Below, one piece after another: positions 16,209-24,723 of a stretch of DNA of 64,000 bases. This DNA is from JARFUG01 sp050485365 (GTDB taxonomy: Bacteria; Desulfobacterota; Desulfuromonadia; Desulfuromonadales; JACZKF01): assembly GCA_050485365.1 (NCBI GenBank), contig JBJHBH010000001.1, positions 60,171-124,170 of the forward strand, given 5' to 3'. Made by a program: the position numbers and the translations under genes. Numbering within the stretch: the first letter of the stretch is position 1; each line of letters starts with the position of its first letter. The notes below the pieces were generated by a model. The model saw nothing but the letters and a program-made list of their open reading frames with translations. It did not search any database and was not told the origin of the DNA.

Positions 16209-18361
16209 TGCGTCACCTCCAGCAACAGCCCCATAATCCGCCTCTCCACCGCCTCCAGTTCGGCATCGATCTCGGCCAGCGGGCGCGGAGGATGGTACTG
16301 GAAGAACTCGCGGTTGAAGTTGATCTCATACCCCACCTTGCCGATACCGCTGTCCTGCTCATCCAAGGTCTCGCGGTCGATCCAGGCATCCGCCACATAG
16401 GGTCGCACCTCGCGCAGCACGTAGCTGACAATGTCTTCTTTAAGGGGGATGTTTTCAAAGTCCTTCAGCGCAGGATCAGCTTCATATTCTAGGAAATAAC
16501 CATCCTCTCCGGAGGCTATCCCAAGCATTGCTCTAAGTTCATTCTGTGTTAGCTTCGGCAACGATTGCCCTGGAAATAAGGACTCAAAATCTAGGTTTGC
16601 AGGCCTAAACCACTTTGCCACAACCGGCGAAGCTTCAGGGTGAACAACCGTGAATACATCACGGAAAGCTTTTCTCTGTGCTGTGCCTCGGGCTCCCTTT
16701 GACCATCCATCAATATCCTCTGGAAGGTTCTTAACTATTTTTTGAACTTCTTTCTGTACTGCATTCCAGTCGTCATATGCCTCAGAGCCAACAATTTCTT
16801 CGACCAAAAGGAGGAAATCAAGCAATTCAGGGAATGTGTCGAGGTAGCATTCCTTAGCCTCCTGGGTGATCTGGAACCTGAGACGCAGCGGGCGAAGGAT
16901 GGTGACGCGACGGTAACCGAAATCAGTGTTATCGAACACCTTGCTGGTTTTCGACTCGATCAGTGCCCCGTGCTCGCGGGTAACATCGTCAATGGCTACC
17001 TGTTCCAGCCAGCGGCGTTTGTTTCCGAGGCTGCGTTTCATCGCAGTCCAGCGCTCGCGGGCGTCAATCAGCTGGATCTTGCCCTTGCGGTGTTTTTCTT
17101 TGCGGTTGCTGAGCACCCAGACGAAGGTGCCGATGCCGGTGTTGTAGAACATCTGCTCGGGCAGGGCGACGATGGCTTCCAGCCAGTCGTGCTCGATGAT
17201 CCACCGACGGATTTCGCTCTCGCCGCTGCCCGCGCCGCCGGTGAAGAGCGGCGAACCGTTAAAGACGATGGCGATGCGTGAGCCGGGTTTGTCGCGGTTG
17301 CCTTTCTGCCACGGTTGGAACTTGGCGATCATGTGGATCAGAAAGAGCAATGCGCCGTCGTTGATGCGCGGCAGCTTGCCTTTGTAACCACGAAAGCTGG
17401 GCCAGCGGTCGATCTCCTTCTTTTCCCCCTTCCAGTCGACGCCAAAGGGAGGGTTGGCCAGCAGGTAATCAAAGGCCATGTCTGGGAACTGGTCATTAGT
17501 CAGAGTGTTGCCATACTCTATGCGGCTGTCGCGATGGCCCTTGATGAGTAGATCGGAAGCGGCGACGGCATAGGAGCGCGGGTTGTAATCCTGGCCGTAG
17601 ACCTTGACTATGGCATGTTCGTTGTGTTCGCGAATCCAGTTCTGGCTTTCGGCCAGCATGCCACCGGTACCGCAGGCTGGATCGCAGATGGTGACAATCT
17701 TACCCGCCTGGGTGAGCACCTGGGTATCGGGCTCTAGCAAAAGATTGACCATAAGGCGAATAACCTCGCGCGGGGTGAAGTGGTCACCGGCAGTCTCATT
17801 TGCCGCCTCGTTGAAGCGCCGGATAAGGTCCTCGAACACCAGACCCATGGTGATGTTATCCACATGGCGGGGATGCAGATCGATTTCTGCGAATTGCGAA
17901 ACCACCTGATAGAGGCGATTGGCTTCCTCGAGTTTTTCGATCTCCTTTTCGAACTCAAAACGCTCAAAGACTTTGCGGATGTTCTCAGAAAAACCGTTGA
18001 TGTAATCGACCAGATGGCGGCCGATGTGATCCGGGTCGCCCTTGAGTTTACGGAAGTCGAGCTGGCTGTGATTGTGAAAGCCTAGGGGTTTGCCGTCATC
18101 ATCCTTGGCCAGATTGTTGAGAATGGGGTCGATTTCGGCCGGACTTTTTCCCTCAGCACGCCTTCTGGCATTTGTTGCTTCCAGTTCTCGGTATTTGGTC
18201 AGTACGTTTTCTTTCGTCAACGCGAGGACAGCATCAAACCTACGCAGCACAGTAAGCGGCAGCATCACTCGTTCATACTGAGGTGGCCGATAGGGGCCAC
18301 GGAGCAAATCGGCGACGGACCAGATGAAATTAGAAAGCTGCTGAAAGTTGCCTGGGGTCAT
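16205..18361 (-). CDS. hsdM: Type I restriction enzyme, methyltransferase subunit
   Basis: 718 residues, long for HsdM (usually 480-600), because of an extended C-terminal region after the catalytic core. It is an N6-adenine methyltransferase: SAM-binding motif CDPACGTGG and catalytic NPPF (YLLANPPFGVDW). The N-terminal HsdM_N helices occupy about residues 1-160. AAAGGA lies 7 nt before the ATG. The last residues look like the short alpha-helical tail seen in HsdM subunits. A 34 bp gap separates it from the Mrr-like gene upstream. Confidence 0.94.
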   Translation of the reverse strand: MTPGNFQQLSNFIWSVADLLRGPYRPPQYERVMLPLTVLRRFDAVLALTKENVLTKYRELEATNARRRAEGKSPAEIDPILNNLAKDDDGKPLGFHNHSQLDFRKLKGDPDHIGRHLVDYINGFSENIRKVFERFEFEKEIEKLEEANRLYQVVSQFAEIDLHPRHVDNITMGLVFEDLIRRFNEAANETAGDHFTPREVIRLMVNLLLEPDTQVLTQAGKIVTICDPACGTGGMLAESQNWIREHNEHAIVKVYGQDYNPRSYAVAASDLLIKGHRDSRIEYGNTLTNDQFPDMAFDYLLANPPFGVDWKGEKKEIDRWPSFRGYKGKLPRINDGALLFLIHMIAKFQPWQKGNRDKPGSRIAIVFNGSPLFTGGAGSGESEIRRWIIEHDWLEAIVALPEQMFYNTGIGTFVWVLSNRKEKHRKGKIQLIDARERWTAMKRSLGNKRRWLEQVAIDDVTREHGALIESKTSKVFDNTDFGYRRVTILRPLRLRFQITQEAKECYLDTFPELLDFLLLVEEIVGSEAYDDWNAVQKEVQKIVKNLPEDIDGWSKGARGTAQRKAFRDVFTVVHPEASPVVAKWFRPANLDFESLFPGQSLPKLTQNELRAMLGIASGEDGYFLEYEADPALKDFENIPLKEDIVSYVLREVRPYVADAWIDRETLDEQDSGIGKVGYEINFNREFFQYHPPRPLAEIDAELEAVERRIMGLLLEVTQ

Positions 18362-18395
18362 ACTGTTTCCTTTTCGAGTTACCCTGCTATCTTAA

Positions 18396-19316
18396 TCAAT
18401 CTTCCCCAAAATAATCCGAATCTACCCGCTTGATCTCGTAAGTGGTTGTCGTCGTCACACCCAGGCCGAAGTCGATCATCAGCTCCGTTAGTTCACGACC
18501 ATCGATCAGAACCACCTTCGGATCGATATGGGAGACATAGTGCGTAGCTTCGGCCGAGAATGCGCCGGTAGTGAGAAAGACGCCCTTGCGCGCACGCTTT
18601 CCATGAAGCGCCCCGACGAACCTCTGAATCTCCGGCCTGCCGACTGTTCCCTCCCAGCGCTTCGCCTGGATGTAGATGGTGTCCAGCCCCAGGCGATCCT
18701 CATTGATGATTCCGTCGATTCCCTCATCCCCGCTTTTACCCATTGCTTTCCCGGCTTCACGGCGTGAACCGCCGTAGCCCATCTTGACAAGGAGTTCCAC
18801 AACCAGGCGTTCGAAAAAAGAAGGAGGCGCAGCCTTGATCCGCTTCAGCAGATCCGCGGCAAGATCACTGCGGATTTGCTGGTGTGCAGACTCCAGCATT
18901 TCCTCCGGCGTGATATTTTCCTGGCACCCTGATGCTGGGGCAGAGATCGATACTTGTTGCTTCTGGGTCTGGGTCGGATAGCGGAATTCGACAAATTCGG
19001 GGAAGCGTTCGAGAAGCTTGATATCAATTTTTTCGGGTTTTTCGGCGAGAATCTGCTGACCGCGATCAGTGATCTGGAAATGGGCTCTTCGAGATGAATT
19101 GAGCAGACCGGCTTGTTGAAGATAAGTTTTGGCCCATGCCACACGGTTGTCGAACACGGCTTGTCGTCCACTGGGGAGGAGTTCTTCTCGTTCTTCGTCG
19201 GTCACCCCGAGTCGTTTGGCCAAAAATTCTCGGGCTTCACTTAGAGAATGCTCCTGCCCATCACTAGAGAACTCCACGAGCGGAAGCATCAACGATTGGA
19301 AATCGGGAATAGACAA
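18396..19316 (-). CDS. Mrr-type restriction endonuclease
   Basis: 306 residues. It starts with TTG at 19316, five bases after AGGAGG. The N-terminal domain (1-90) is a winged-helix-like Mrr_N domain. The C-terminal domain has the PD-(D/E)xK nuclease: GDEGIDG...YIQAKRW, with the Asp and Gln-Ala-Lys pattern typical of Mrr_cat. Mrr enzymes cut DNA carrying methylated bases, which would need to be compatible with the adjacent HsdM. It is probably the first gene of the operon. The hairpin-rich, gene-free stretch upstream separates it from the DUF3987 gene. Confidence 0.88.
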   Translation of the reverse strand: MSIPDFQSLMLPLVEFSSDGQEHSLSEAREFLAKRLGVTDEEREELLPSGRQAVFDNRVAWAKTYLQQAGLLNSSRRAHFQITDRGQQILAEKPEKIDIKLLERFPEFVEFRYPTQTQKQQVSISAPASGCQENITPEEMLESAHQQIRSDLAADLLKRIKAAPPSFFERLVVELLVKMGYGGSRREAGKAMGKSGDEGIDGIINEDRLGLDTIYIQAKRWEGTVGRPEIQRFVGALHGKRARKGVFLTTGAFSAEATHYVSHIDPKVVLIDGRELTELMIDFGLGVTTTTTYEIKRVDSDYFGED

Positions 19317-19410
19317 TGTCCCCTCCTGAAATGAAGATAGGCTCCTAAAGTATCATTTCGAGAATGAAATATGAAGAATTTTGAGGAATTCGCAAGTTTA
19401 GCAAATTCGC

Positions 19411-19775
19411 GCCGATCCGGGCATTAAGGCCCGGATCGGCTAATTTCTTCAAGGTAAGCCCCCACCTATTGTGGGGGCTCGCAAAGTTTCACCGCCACAT
19501 CAGCAGGGTTTATGGATCTGGTTCCCACCGATTGCGATCAGGCCCCCTTTGGGGGGCCAGCAATCGAAAGCCCCCGGCTTTGTCAAGGGATACCACTTCC
19601 CGATCTGGAGGATCTAGAGAAATTGCCGGGCGGTAGATAGAAATGCTCCCCAGTTGTCTCCAAGGGGAGCATTCGACCCTCTGAACTGCGAAAGTTGCTA
19701 ATTTTGCGAAAGAGCCGCCCAGATGGATCTGCTCCCTGACACAGAAAAGCTCGGGTGGCTTGAAGCCACCCGAGC
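19411..19775. repeat. Cluster of strong hairpins in a 468 bp gene-free region
   Basis: Between mrr (start 19316) and the DUF3987 stop (19785) are at least five perfect hairpins: 19411-19440 (12 bp stem), 19457-19479 (9 bp), 19541-19558 (7 bp), 19642-19673 (10 bp) and 19749-19775 (11-13 bp). A short AAAGCC/GGCTTT one lies at 19567-19581. The last, followed on the minus strand by TTTT, is a good terminator for the DUF3987 gene. The others have different sequences. They may be stacked terminators, a structured RNA or recombination sites. No ORF with a ribosome binding site is seen here. Confidence 0.7.
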
Positions 19776-19784
19776 ATATATACT

Positions 19785-21551
19785 CTAAGTGAGGGTATAA
19801 ACTTCTCGCCGCTTGCGGCCACCAACCTTGAGACCATTGGGGATCTTCCGGACCCAACCGTGATCCACTAGAATTTCCATGATTCGGCGCGCGGTCTCTG
19901 CGTCGCGAATGCGCATCGGACCTTTTTGATAGATCTCGACAAGCGAAAACTGAGAGCCGCGTTTCTGTATCCAGGTGAGGAGTTCTTGGGCTAACTCCAA
20001 GTCCGGATCAGTGGTGCCCGCGCCAATCTGGCGAAGTGCTTCATGGAGGTAGAAATCCATGAGGTCGATGCCCTGTTTCATTCTTCTAGGGGAGATCTCC
20101 TTTGCCTCCAGATCCTGAAATAGGGTAAGTGCGGCAGCGAGTCTGCAAGCCATCTCGGGCGCTTTACTGGCGAATCCCCGAATTGACACATACTCACCCT
20201 CTGGTCCCTGGTCTTCCTCCACCTCGTCGTAGAACTCGATATACATCTCCAGAGCTCCGGTAGAAAGAGGAAGAGCTCTGGGCTCAATCTCGTTAGGAGC
20301 ATTCGCTTTCAGAGGTTTTGGCGCCTGAAGGATCTCTTGAATTCGATTCTGAAAGACAGATAGCTTCTGGTGAACCTGCTCTCCAGTTTTCCTGTACCTC
20401 CTTGTGCCAATTTCGACCTCAGGTTGTACAATCAGCATTCGGGATAAAAAGCCTTGGTCCTCAAGAACGGGATTCGCCAAGAGTTTCCGTGCGATCTGAG
20501 GCTGAACCATCAGATGCATAGAAAGTCTTTTGCCCGATACTCGTTGAAAGGAAGAGTTAGAGCGAACGATGGTGAAGGGACGTCCATCCCACAGGTCAGA
20601 GAACCCTGCTGCAGTCTTGAGCTGATTTTCTCGACTCATTCCGTATCCGCCGAGCATTCGTCCCCCCTCCCCTGAGAACAACCCGATGGAGGGTTGCCCA
20701 GCGATGAAGAGCTTTGTCAGCCCCTCCATCGTAGCATCTCCCGTGATGATGACTGGCAAAAGGGGTGCCTGGGGAGGGTCTCCCAATTCGCGCAAGGTTT
20801 TTGAACGAAGCTCAGGGTCCGCTTCCTTGATCGCTTCCTTTTTTACCTCCTTAAATTCATGGAGGTCCCATTCGTATGCTGTCATATCCCGGTCATAAGC
20901 GATTCTCAGTTCTTCCTCGTGGTCACGGAATGGTTTCATTGCCAGGTCCTCAGTTGCGGTCTTGCGCGCGCCTGAACTCCCAATGGTCAAAAAAAATAGA
21001 TTTATGCTGCGCTCGCGACCATCAATTTCAACATTTGCAAATGGCTGTACCGCAAGCGTCACGGCTGCCAAAAGGGTTTGCGCGCAAATTTCAAGGGGGG
21101 CGACAGTGAGTTCGCGCAACACCCTGCAAATGTTCTGAAGCTCTCCGAGTGCCTCAATTGGAAATGGAATTGCGGGGTTGAGATCCCGGATTAGGGGCTT
21201 TTTCTCAATCTTATTTCTTGTTTCAATGTTGCGCTCCCTCTCCTCCCCATCACAGATATGGCGATTCTCCTTGTCTGATTTCACGGTTGGAGGGGTTCGT
21301 TCAATTCTTCGTGCAGAGGGATTGTTATCAGGATTAGCAATTTTCGACTCGGCAGCGGTTTGTGCTTCTCGCAGTCTACGCGGAGAGTCGAACTGGTGCT
21401 GACCTCTAATTCTTGGCTGAGGTCTTGGGATTGGAGGAGTTGAGACCCTATCGTGCTCACCTCGTTGATCTTTACGGTGGAGATCGGCAGTCTCCTCTGG
21501 CTCCTGATGCGGTCTTTTTCTTTCTTTTTTTCTGATGGGTTTGATGGCCAT
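19785..21551 (-). CDS. DUF3987 protein (mobile-element replication-associated ATPase-like)
   Basis: 588 residues; the ATG at 21551 has AAGGAG about 9 nt upstream. The first 130 residues are basic, Arg/Pro-rich and probably disordered. A DUF3987 domain follows: TIGSSGARKT (P-loop variant), GDATMEGL, IGLFSGEGGRML, SDLWDGRPF and the region after it. The C-terminus (about 520-588) looks like a winged helix. Such proteins usually carry an N-terminal Prim-Pol domain and act in element replication. Here the Prim-Pol-like part is a separate gene (22680-23252) on the other strand. Confidence 0.8.
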   Translation of the reverse strand: MAIKPIRKKERKRPHQEPEETADLHRKDQRGEHDRVSTPPIPRPQPRIRGQHQFDSPRRLREAQTAAESKIANPDNNPSARRIERTPPTVKSDKENRHICDGEERERNIETRNKIEKKPLIRDLNPAIPFPIEALGELQNICRVLRELTVAPLEICAQTLLAAVTLAVQPFANVEIDGRERSINLFFLTIGSSGARKTATEDLAMKPFRDHEEELRIAYDRDMTAYEWDLHEFKEVKKEAIKEADPELRSKTLRELGDPPQAPLLPVIITGDATMEGLTKLFIAGQPSIGLFSGEGGRMLGGYGMSRENQLKTAAGFSDLWDGRPFTIVRSNSSFQRVSGKRLSMHLMVQPQIARKLLANPVLEDQGFLSRMLIVQPEVEIGTRRYRKTGEQVHQKLSVFQNRIQEILQAPKPLKANAPNEIEPRALPLSTGALEMYIEFYDEVEEDQGPEGEYVSIRGFASKAPEMACRLAAALTLFQDLEAKEISPRRMKQGIDLMDFYLHEALRQIGAGTTDPDLELAQELLTWIQKRGSQFSLVEIYQKGPMRIRDAETARRIMEILVDHGWVRKIPNGLKVGGRKRREVYTLT

Positions 21552-21641
21552 GCTCTTCTTCTCCTTTGTGATTTGTGTTCGACATTGTCCAGTCGTGCAA
21601 GATGTCGGCACAATAAAGTGAAAAGAAGGGGGGAGCACCCG

Positions 21642-21665
21642 CTTTGCGGAATATATTCCGCAAAG
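21642..21665. promoter_or_regulatory. Perfect 24 bp palindrome before DUF3987 gene
   Basis: CTTTGCGGAATA and its exact complement, with no spacer, lie 91 bp upstream of the DUF3987 start and just past the stop of the 248 aa gene. The form suits a dimeric repressor site or a terminator. No U-run follows it on the minus strand. Confidence 0.5.
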
Positions 21666-21692
21666 TGAAATTAGAAATGGCCAATCATCTAT

Positions 21693-22439
21693 CTATTCCT
21701 CTTTCTTTTTTTCCTCACCAATCCACTTCGCAATTGTTCTTACCGGGTCTGGAACTCTGAATTCAAATCCAATTTCCGCTGACTGCCGGACAACCTCTTC
21801 ATGGATTATTTCAGATGCCCTTGAAATTGAAATATTATAATCACGCTGCTTTTCTTTTGAGTAGAGTGAATAGGCGATTTCGATGGCATCTTTTCGCTTA
21901 GAATGCTTTACATTCGAAGCTTTAATCCCGCTAATGTGCCTTCTTTTTTTCTTGTCAAAAGGGTTTTCATGAGGATCGGTCTTTGGAGTTGACAGCGTAT
22001 GTGCCAAAGAAAGAGCTCTGGCAGCGCCGATAATTCTTTCAGATAAGTCAAATAATATTTTTATATCTTTTTTAGTTAATTCAATTCCTTTAAGGCTTTG
22101 AGCAATGGAATTGATTTTGCTCATGGCAAAAGAGGTTTCCATGAAAGCAAAACCCGCCAGAAGTTCCTGGCGTTTAACATCGGTCGCCGCAACATCTAGA
22201 GTTTCTATGAGGTTGAGGTCGGTGTAAAAACGTCGAAATCGCTGAAAACGTCCGTGGGGATATCCCTCTTTAGCGAAAACATCTCGGAAAATTTCCAAAT
22301 GATTGTCGAGGCTATCGTCAATAGCTTCGACAATTTCTTGTAATTCCTCTGGGCCTCGTTTCTCAAGAAACGCCTTTGATTCCCGAAAAATTTCTTCCGC
22401 ATGCCCAAAAATCAACCGCAAAGAGTTGCTCGCCTCCAT
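21693..22439 (-). CDS. Unrecognised 248 aa helical protein
   Basis: Not recognised. The ATG at 22439 is chosen over one at 22463 because GGAGAGGAG precedes it. The protein is charged (many Glu, Lys, Arg) and predicted helical, with no membrane segment. A basic patch (DKKKRRHISG...KHSKRKD) lies near residue 170-190. It is the first gene of the pair 248 aa - DUF3987, with 141 bp between them, and may function with the replication module. AT-rich relative to the rest of the island. Confidence 0.65.
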   Translation of the reverse strand: MEASNSLRLIFGHAEEIFRESKAFLEKRGPEELQEIVEAIDDSLDNHLEIFRDVFAKEGYPHGRFQRFRRFYTDLNLIETLDVAATDVKRQELLAGFAFMETSFAMSKINSIAQSLKGIELTKKDIKILFDLSERIIGAARALSLAHTLSTPKTDPHENPFDKKKRRHISGIKASNVKHSKRKDAIEIAYSLYSKEKQRDYNISISRASEIIHEEVVRQSAEIGFEFRVPDPVRTIAKWIGEEKKKEE

Positions 22440-22534
22440 CTCTCCTCTCCTTTGTTGAGCCATTTGCTCTGCAATGTATTATACGCAGAGGTAAAAGTTA
22501 ATCTATTTTAAAATGTTTTCGAATTGAATCCTCA

Positions 22535-22550
22535 GAACATAACATTATAG
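22535..22550 (+). promoter_or_regulatory. Third copy of integrase-type upstream motif
   Basis: GAACATAACATTATAG, 130 bp before the Prim-Pol-like gene and pointing at it. It matches the motif before the right integrase in its first 12 bases. It lies in the 240 bp divergent region between the replication genes. Confidence 0.4.
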
Positions 22551-22679
22551 GTGCACGATTGGAGACTACTTTAGCAGGATTAGCGAAACTAGCACACTTC
22601 ATAATCGGTCGCACAATCTTTTAAGTTTTCTCCAAGCGAAAAGCGCCGAACATTCTACCCTTTCGAAAGGAGTACAAAA

Positions 22680-23252
22680 ATGGATCATGCAAAACGGAGG
22701 ACTACTTGGACATCGGTTGGTACCGCTCTTCGGCTAGCAAGTCATGGTTTCAAGGTTTTCCCACTCGCCCCTGAAGAGTTTAATCCCATCGATGGATATG
22801 GATCACACTTCTCCAATGCTGCGGAAGCAACCAAAAACAAAGATCAGATTCGTAAATGGTGGCACAAGTGCCCCGATGCCGTACCTGCAATTCAGACTGG
22901 CCCCGAATCCGGGATATTAGCGGTTCAGCTATGGGATGAGGACGGCATCGTGGAATTCCGTAGACAAAGTGAAATGTTCTTCAATTTGGGAACGCCGCAT
23001 CTCACGCTCCGCTGGTTTGATGGAATGCCGGTCCAAATATTTCTATACCGTTGGCCCGATTCTGTCTCGATGTCCGAACTCAAAGAGAAATGGGACGAAA
23101 AATGGGGCGACCTGCTGGTTTTGGAAAATGATGGAGGCATACCGTTTCCGACCTACATTCATATCCCGGCGCCCAGAGAACTAAATCTTCTCGCTTCAAT
23201 TCCAGAATTACCAATTTGGTTGGCAAGAGAGTTGACTAAGTTTCCTTTCTGA
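22680..23252 (+). CDS. Short Prim-Pol (primase/polymerase) domain-like protein
   Basis: 190 residues; AAAGGAG lies 7 nt before the ATG. The N-terminal pattern (ALRLASHGFKVFPLAP, IRKWWHKCPDAVPAIQTGP, SGILAVQLWDEDG) follows the bifunctional primase/polymerase family PF09250 of plasmids and phages. The catalytic DxD is replaced by a W-D-E-D-G arrangement. The fold usually continues to about 200 residues, so only this domain is present. It may prime replication of the element together with the DUF3987 protein, or be a degenerate accessory. Transcribed opposite to DUF3987; a 10 bp hairpin follows it. Confidence 0.65.
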   Translation: MDHAKRRTTWTSVGTALRLASHGFKVFPLAPEEFNPIDGYGSHFSNAAEATKNKDQIRKWWHKCPDAVPAIQTGPESGILAVQLWDEDGIVEFRRQSEMFFNLGTPHLTLRWFDGMPVQIFLYRWPDSVSMSELKEKWDEKWGDLLVLENDGGIPFPTYIHIPAPRELNLLASIPELPIWLARELTKFPF

Positions 23253-23256
23253 AATT

Positions 23257-23283
23257 TCCCGCACCGGCCTAGTCGGTGCGGGA
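23257..23283 (+). terminator. Hairpin after Prim-Pol-like gene
   Basis: A perfect 10 bp stem (TCCCGCACCG and complement, 7 nt loop) starts five bases after the stop codon. The T-run is weak (ACTTCGATTTC). Confidence 0.6.
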
Positions 23284-23335
23284 CTTCGATTTCAACTACA
23301 CGTATCTAGCTGTATTTGAAATAGATATTACCTCT

Positions 23336-23358
23336 TTGATGATCGACCATCACATCAA
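23336..23358 (+). promoter_or_regulatory. Conserved inverted-repeat leader (right copy)
   Basis: Identical to the 23 bp element at 6265-6287, again ending at the AAGGAGG of the 114 aa gene. The flanking sequence differs between the copies, so this stretch appears to be selected. Confidence 0.5.
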
Positions 23359-23368
23359 GGAGGTTTCT

Positions 23369-23713
23369 ATGCTTACTTTCACCAGCACAACCGATCCCAG
23401 ACTCTACGGCCTACCGCCCCCAGCCCACCCTGTCGTCGTCAATCATCTGAACACCCTGATGGCCATCTTCGGTCGTGGAATTGACCACTACGAGGATGGC
23501 TTTGTTGGTTACATCGAGGGCGACGATACGCCACAATCCGTACGATCCGAGATTGGCCGGGACATTTCTGATCTGGAGATCGTCTTCCGTGATGGCCCGT
23601 ATTTGGTCGGAATTCTCCTGTGGGGAAATTCCGGCTCGGGAGTCACCCTGGTCTGTCCGGATTTGGACGAGTACGCCCCCGAGATCGTTCATGTGTTGAG
23701 AAAACACCTATGA
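23369..23713 (+). CDS. Conserved 114 aa mobile-element protein, first gene of right block
   Basis: Counterpart of 5909-6253, with about six differences in 114 residues. The ATG at 23369 has AAGGAGG upstream and gives equal length. Function unknown. It opens the right accessory block (114 aa - YkvA - RadC-like - 138 aa - integrase). The near identity to the left copy compared with about 85% for the next genes suggests recent exchange or strong constraint at this end. Confidence 0.8.
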   Translation: MLTFTSTTDPRLYGLPPPAHPVVVNHLNTLMAIFGRGIDHYEDGFVGYIEGDDTPQSVRSEIGRDISDLEIVFRDGPYLVGILLWGNSGSGVTLVCPDLDEYAPEIVHVLRKHL

Positions 23714-23728
23714 GAAATGGAGATAACC

Positions 23729-24115
23729 ATGCAAGAGCAGCACACAGGGAATGTCGCCGAGGGCGAGATTGATTTCGAGAAGCACAGCAAGCATTACAAC
23801 GAAGAGGATTTCTGGCAGAAAGTCACAACGCTGCCGCGCTCAGCCATGGAGCAGGTTTTGGAGAAGGCGCTGACCTTGAGAGAGCTTCTGTTCGACGGGA
23901 CGACGCCGCTTTGGGTCAAGGGAACGATACTCGGGGCGCTCGGCTATCTGATTCTGCCGATCGACCTTATTCCTGATTTTCTCCCCGGCATCGGTTACGT
24001 AGATGACCTGGCCGTGATGGGCTTTGTTCTGGCCAACTTGGACAACATGGTCACCGAGGACATTCGCCAGCGGGTCCGGCTACGAATGCCCACAGTTCTT
24101 GAGTCTGGCGATTAG
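23729..24115 (+). CDS. YkvA / DUF1232 family protein (right copy)
   Basis: 128 residues with the DUF1232 signature LPIDLIPDFLPGIGYVDDLA. The ATG at 23729 follows GGAG by six bases and gives the same length as the left copy; an upstream in-frame ATG at 23717 lacks one. The N-terminal 25 residues differ most from the left copy, while the last 70 are almost the same. It begins 15 bp after the 114 aa gene. Confidence 0.85.
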   Translation: MQEQHTGNVAEGEIDFEKHSKHYNEEDFWQKVTTLPRSAMEQVLEKALTLRELLFDGTTPLWVKGTILGALGYLILPIDLIPDFLPGIGYVDDLAVMGFVLANLDNMVTEDIRQRVRLRMPTVLESGD

Positions 24116-24141
24116 TGCACCGAAAAGAGCATGTATTCCAT

Positions 24142-24169
24142 GGCCCACTCCCTCCCTGGCGAGTGGGCC
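24142..24169 (+). terminator. Intercistronic hairpin before RadC-like gene (right copy)
   Basis: A 9 bp stem (GGCCCACTC and complement) is followed by TTTCC. Same arms and same place as the hairpin at 5453-5481 in the left block. Confidence 0.5.
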
Positions 24170-24191
24170 TTTCCATTTCTGGAGGCTGCAA

Positions 24192-24692
24192 ATGACCATC
24201 GAGACCTTATTCGGCCCCGAGGCCGTTCGCTCGAAAACGAAAAGCATACGCTTGCGGGTGATCCGCCTGGTGTTCGAATCATTGAAAGTGGCTGAAGTAA
24301 TCGCCGACTACCTGGACACAAACCCACTCTCATCTGCCGCCAAGGTTGCCGATCTCTTCTCTTACCTGAGCCGGGAGACAAAAGAGCATTTTCTGGCCTT
24401 GCATCTCGACAGCAAGAACCGCTTGTCATGCTTGGAATTGGTCTCTGTCGGAAGCATGAGCTCCGCAGTAGTTCACCCCCGAGAAGTCTTCAAGTCCGCA
24501 CTGCTATCTTCGGCTGCAGCGCTGATCTTTGTTCACAATCACCCTTCGGGGGACCCGAGCCCGAGTAACGAGGACCGTGAGATTACACGGCGGCTGAAGG
24601 AGTGCGGCGAGTTGCTCGGCATTCGCGTTTTGGACCATCTGGTGCTCGGAAGCGATGGCTATTACTCGTTCGCAGACAGGGGGCTTATCTGA
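24192..24692 (+). CDS. RadC-like JAB/MPN+ domain protein (right copy)
   Basis: 166 residues, starting at ATG 24192 after GGAGG. The JAMM motif HNHPSGDPSPSNED is complete, and the N-terminal part (VFESLKVAEVIADYL...) belongs to the helical region before the MPN+ domain. Compared with chromosomal RadC (about 220 residues) it is short and has a different N-terminus, as is common for mobile-element versions. It serves as the reference showing that the left copy is intact apart from the assembly gap. Confidence 0.88.
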   Translation: MTIETLFGPEAVRSKTKSIRLRVIRLVFESLKVAEVIADYLDTNPLSSAAKVADLFSYLSRETKEHFLALHLDSKNRLSCLELVSVGSMSSAVVHPREVFKSALLSSAAALIFVHNHPSGDPSPSNEDREITRRLKECGELLGIRVLDHLVLGSDGYYSFADRGLI

Positions 24693-24723
24693 TGACCAGA
24701 TCATCCCGACAAGGAGGAATTCT

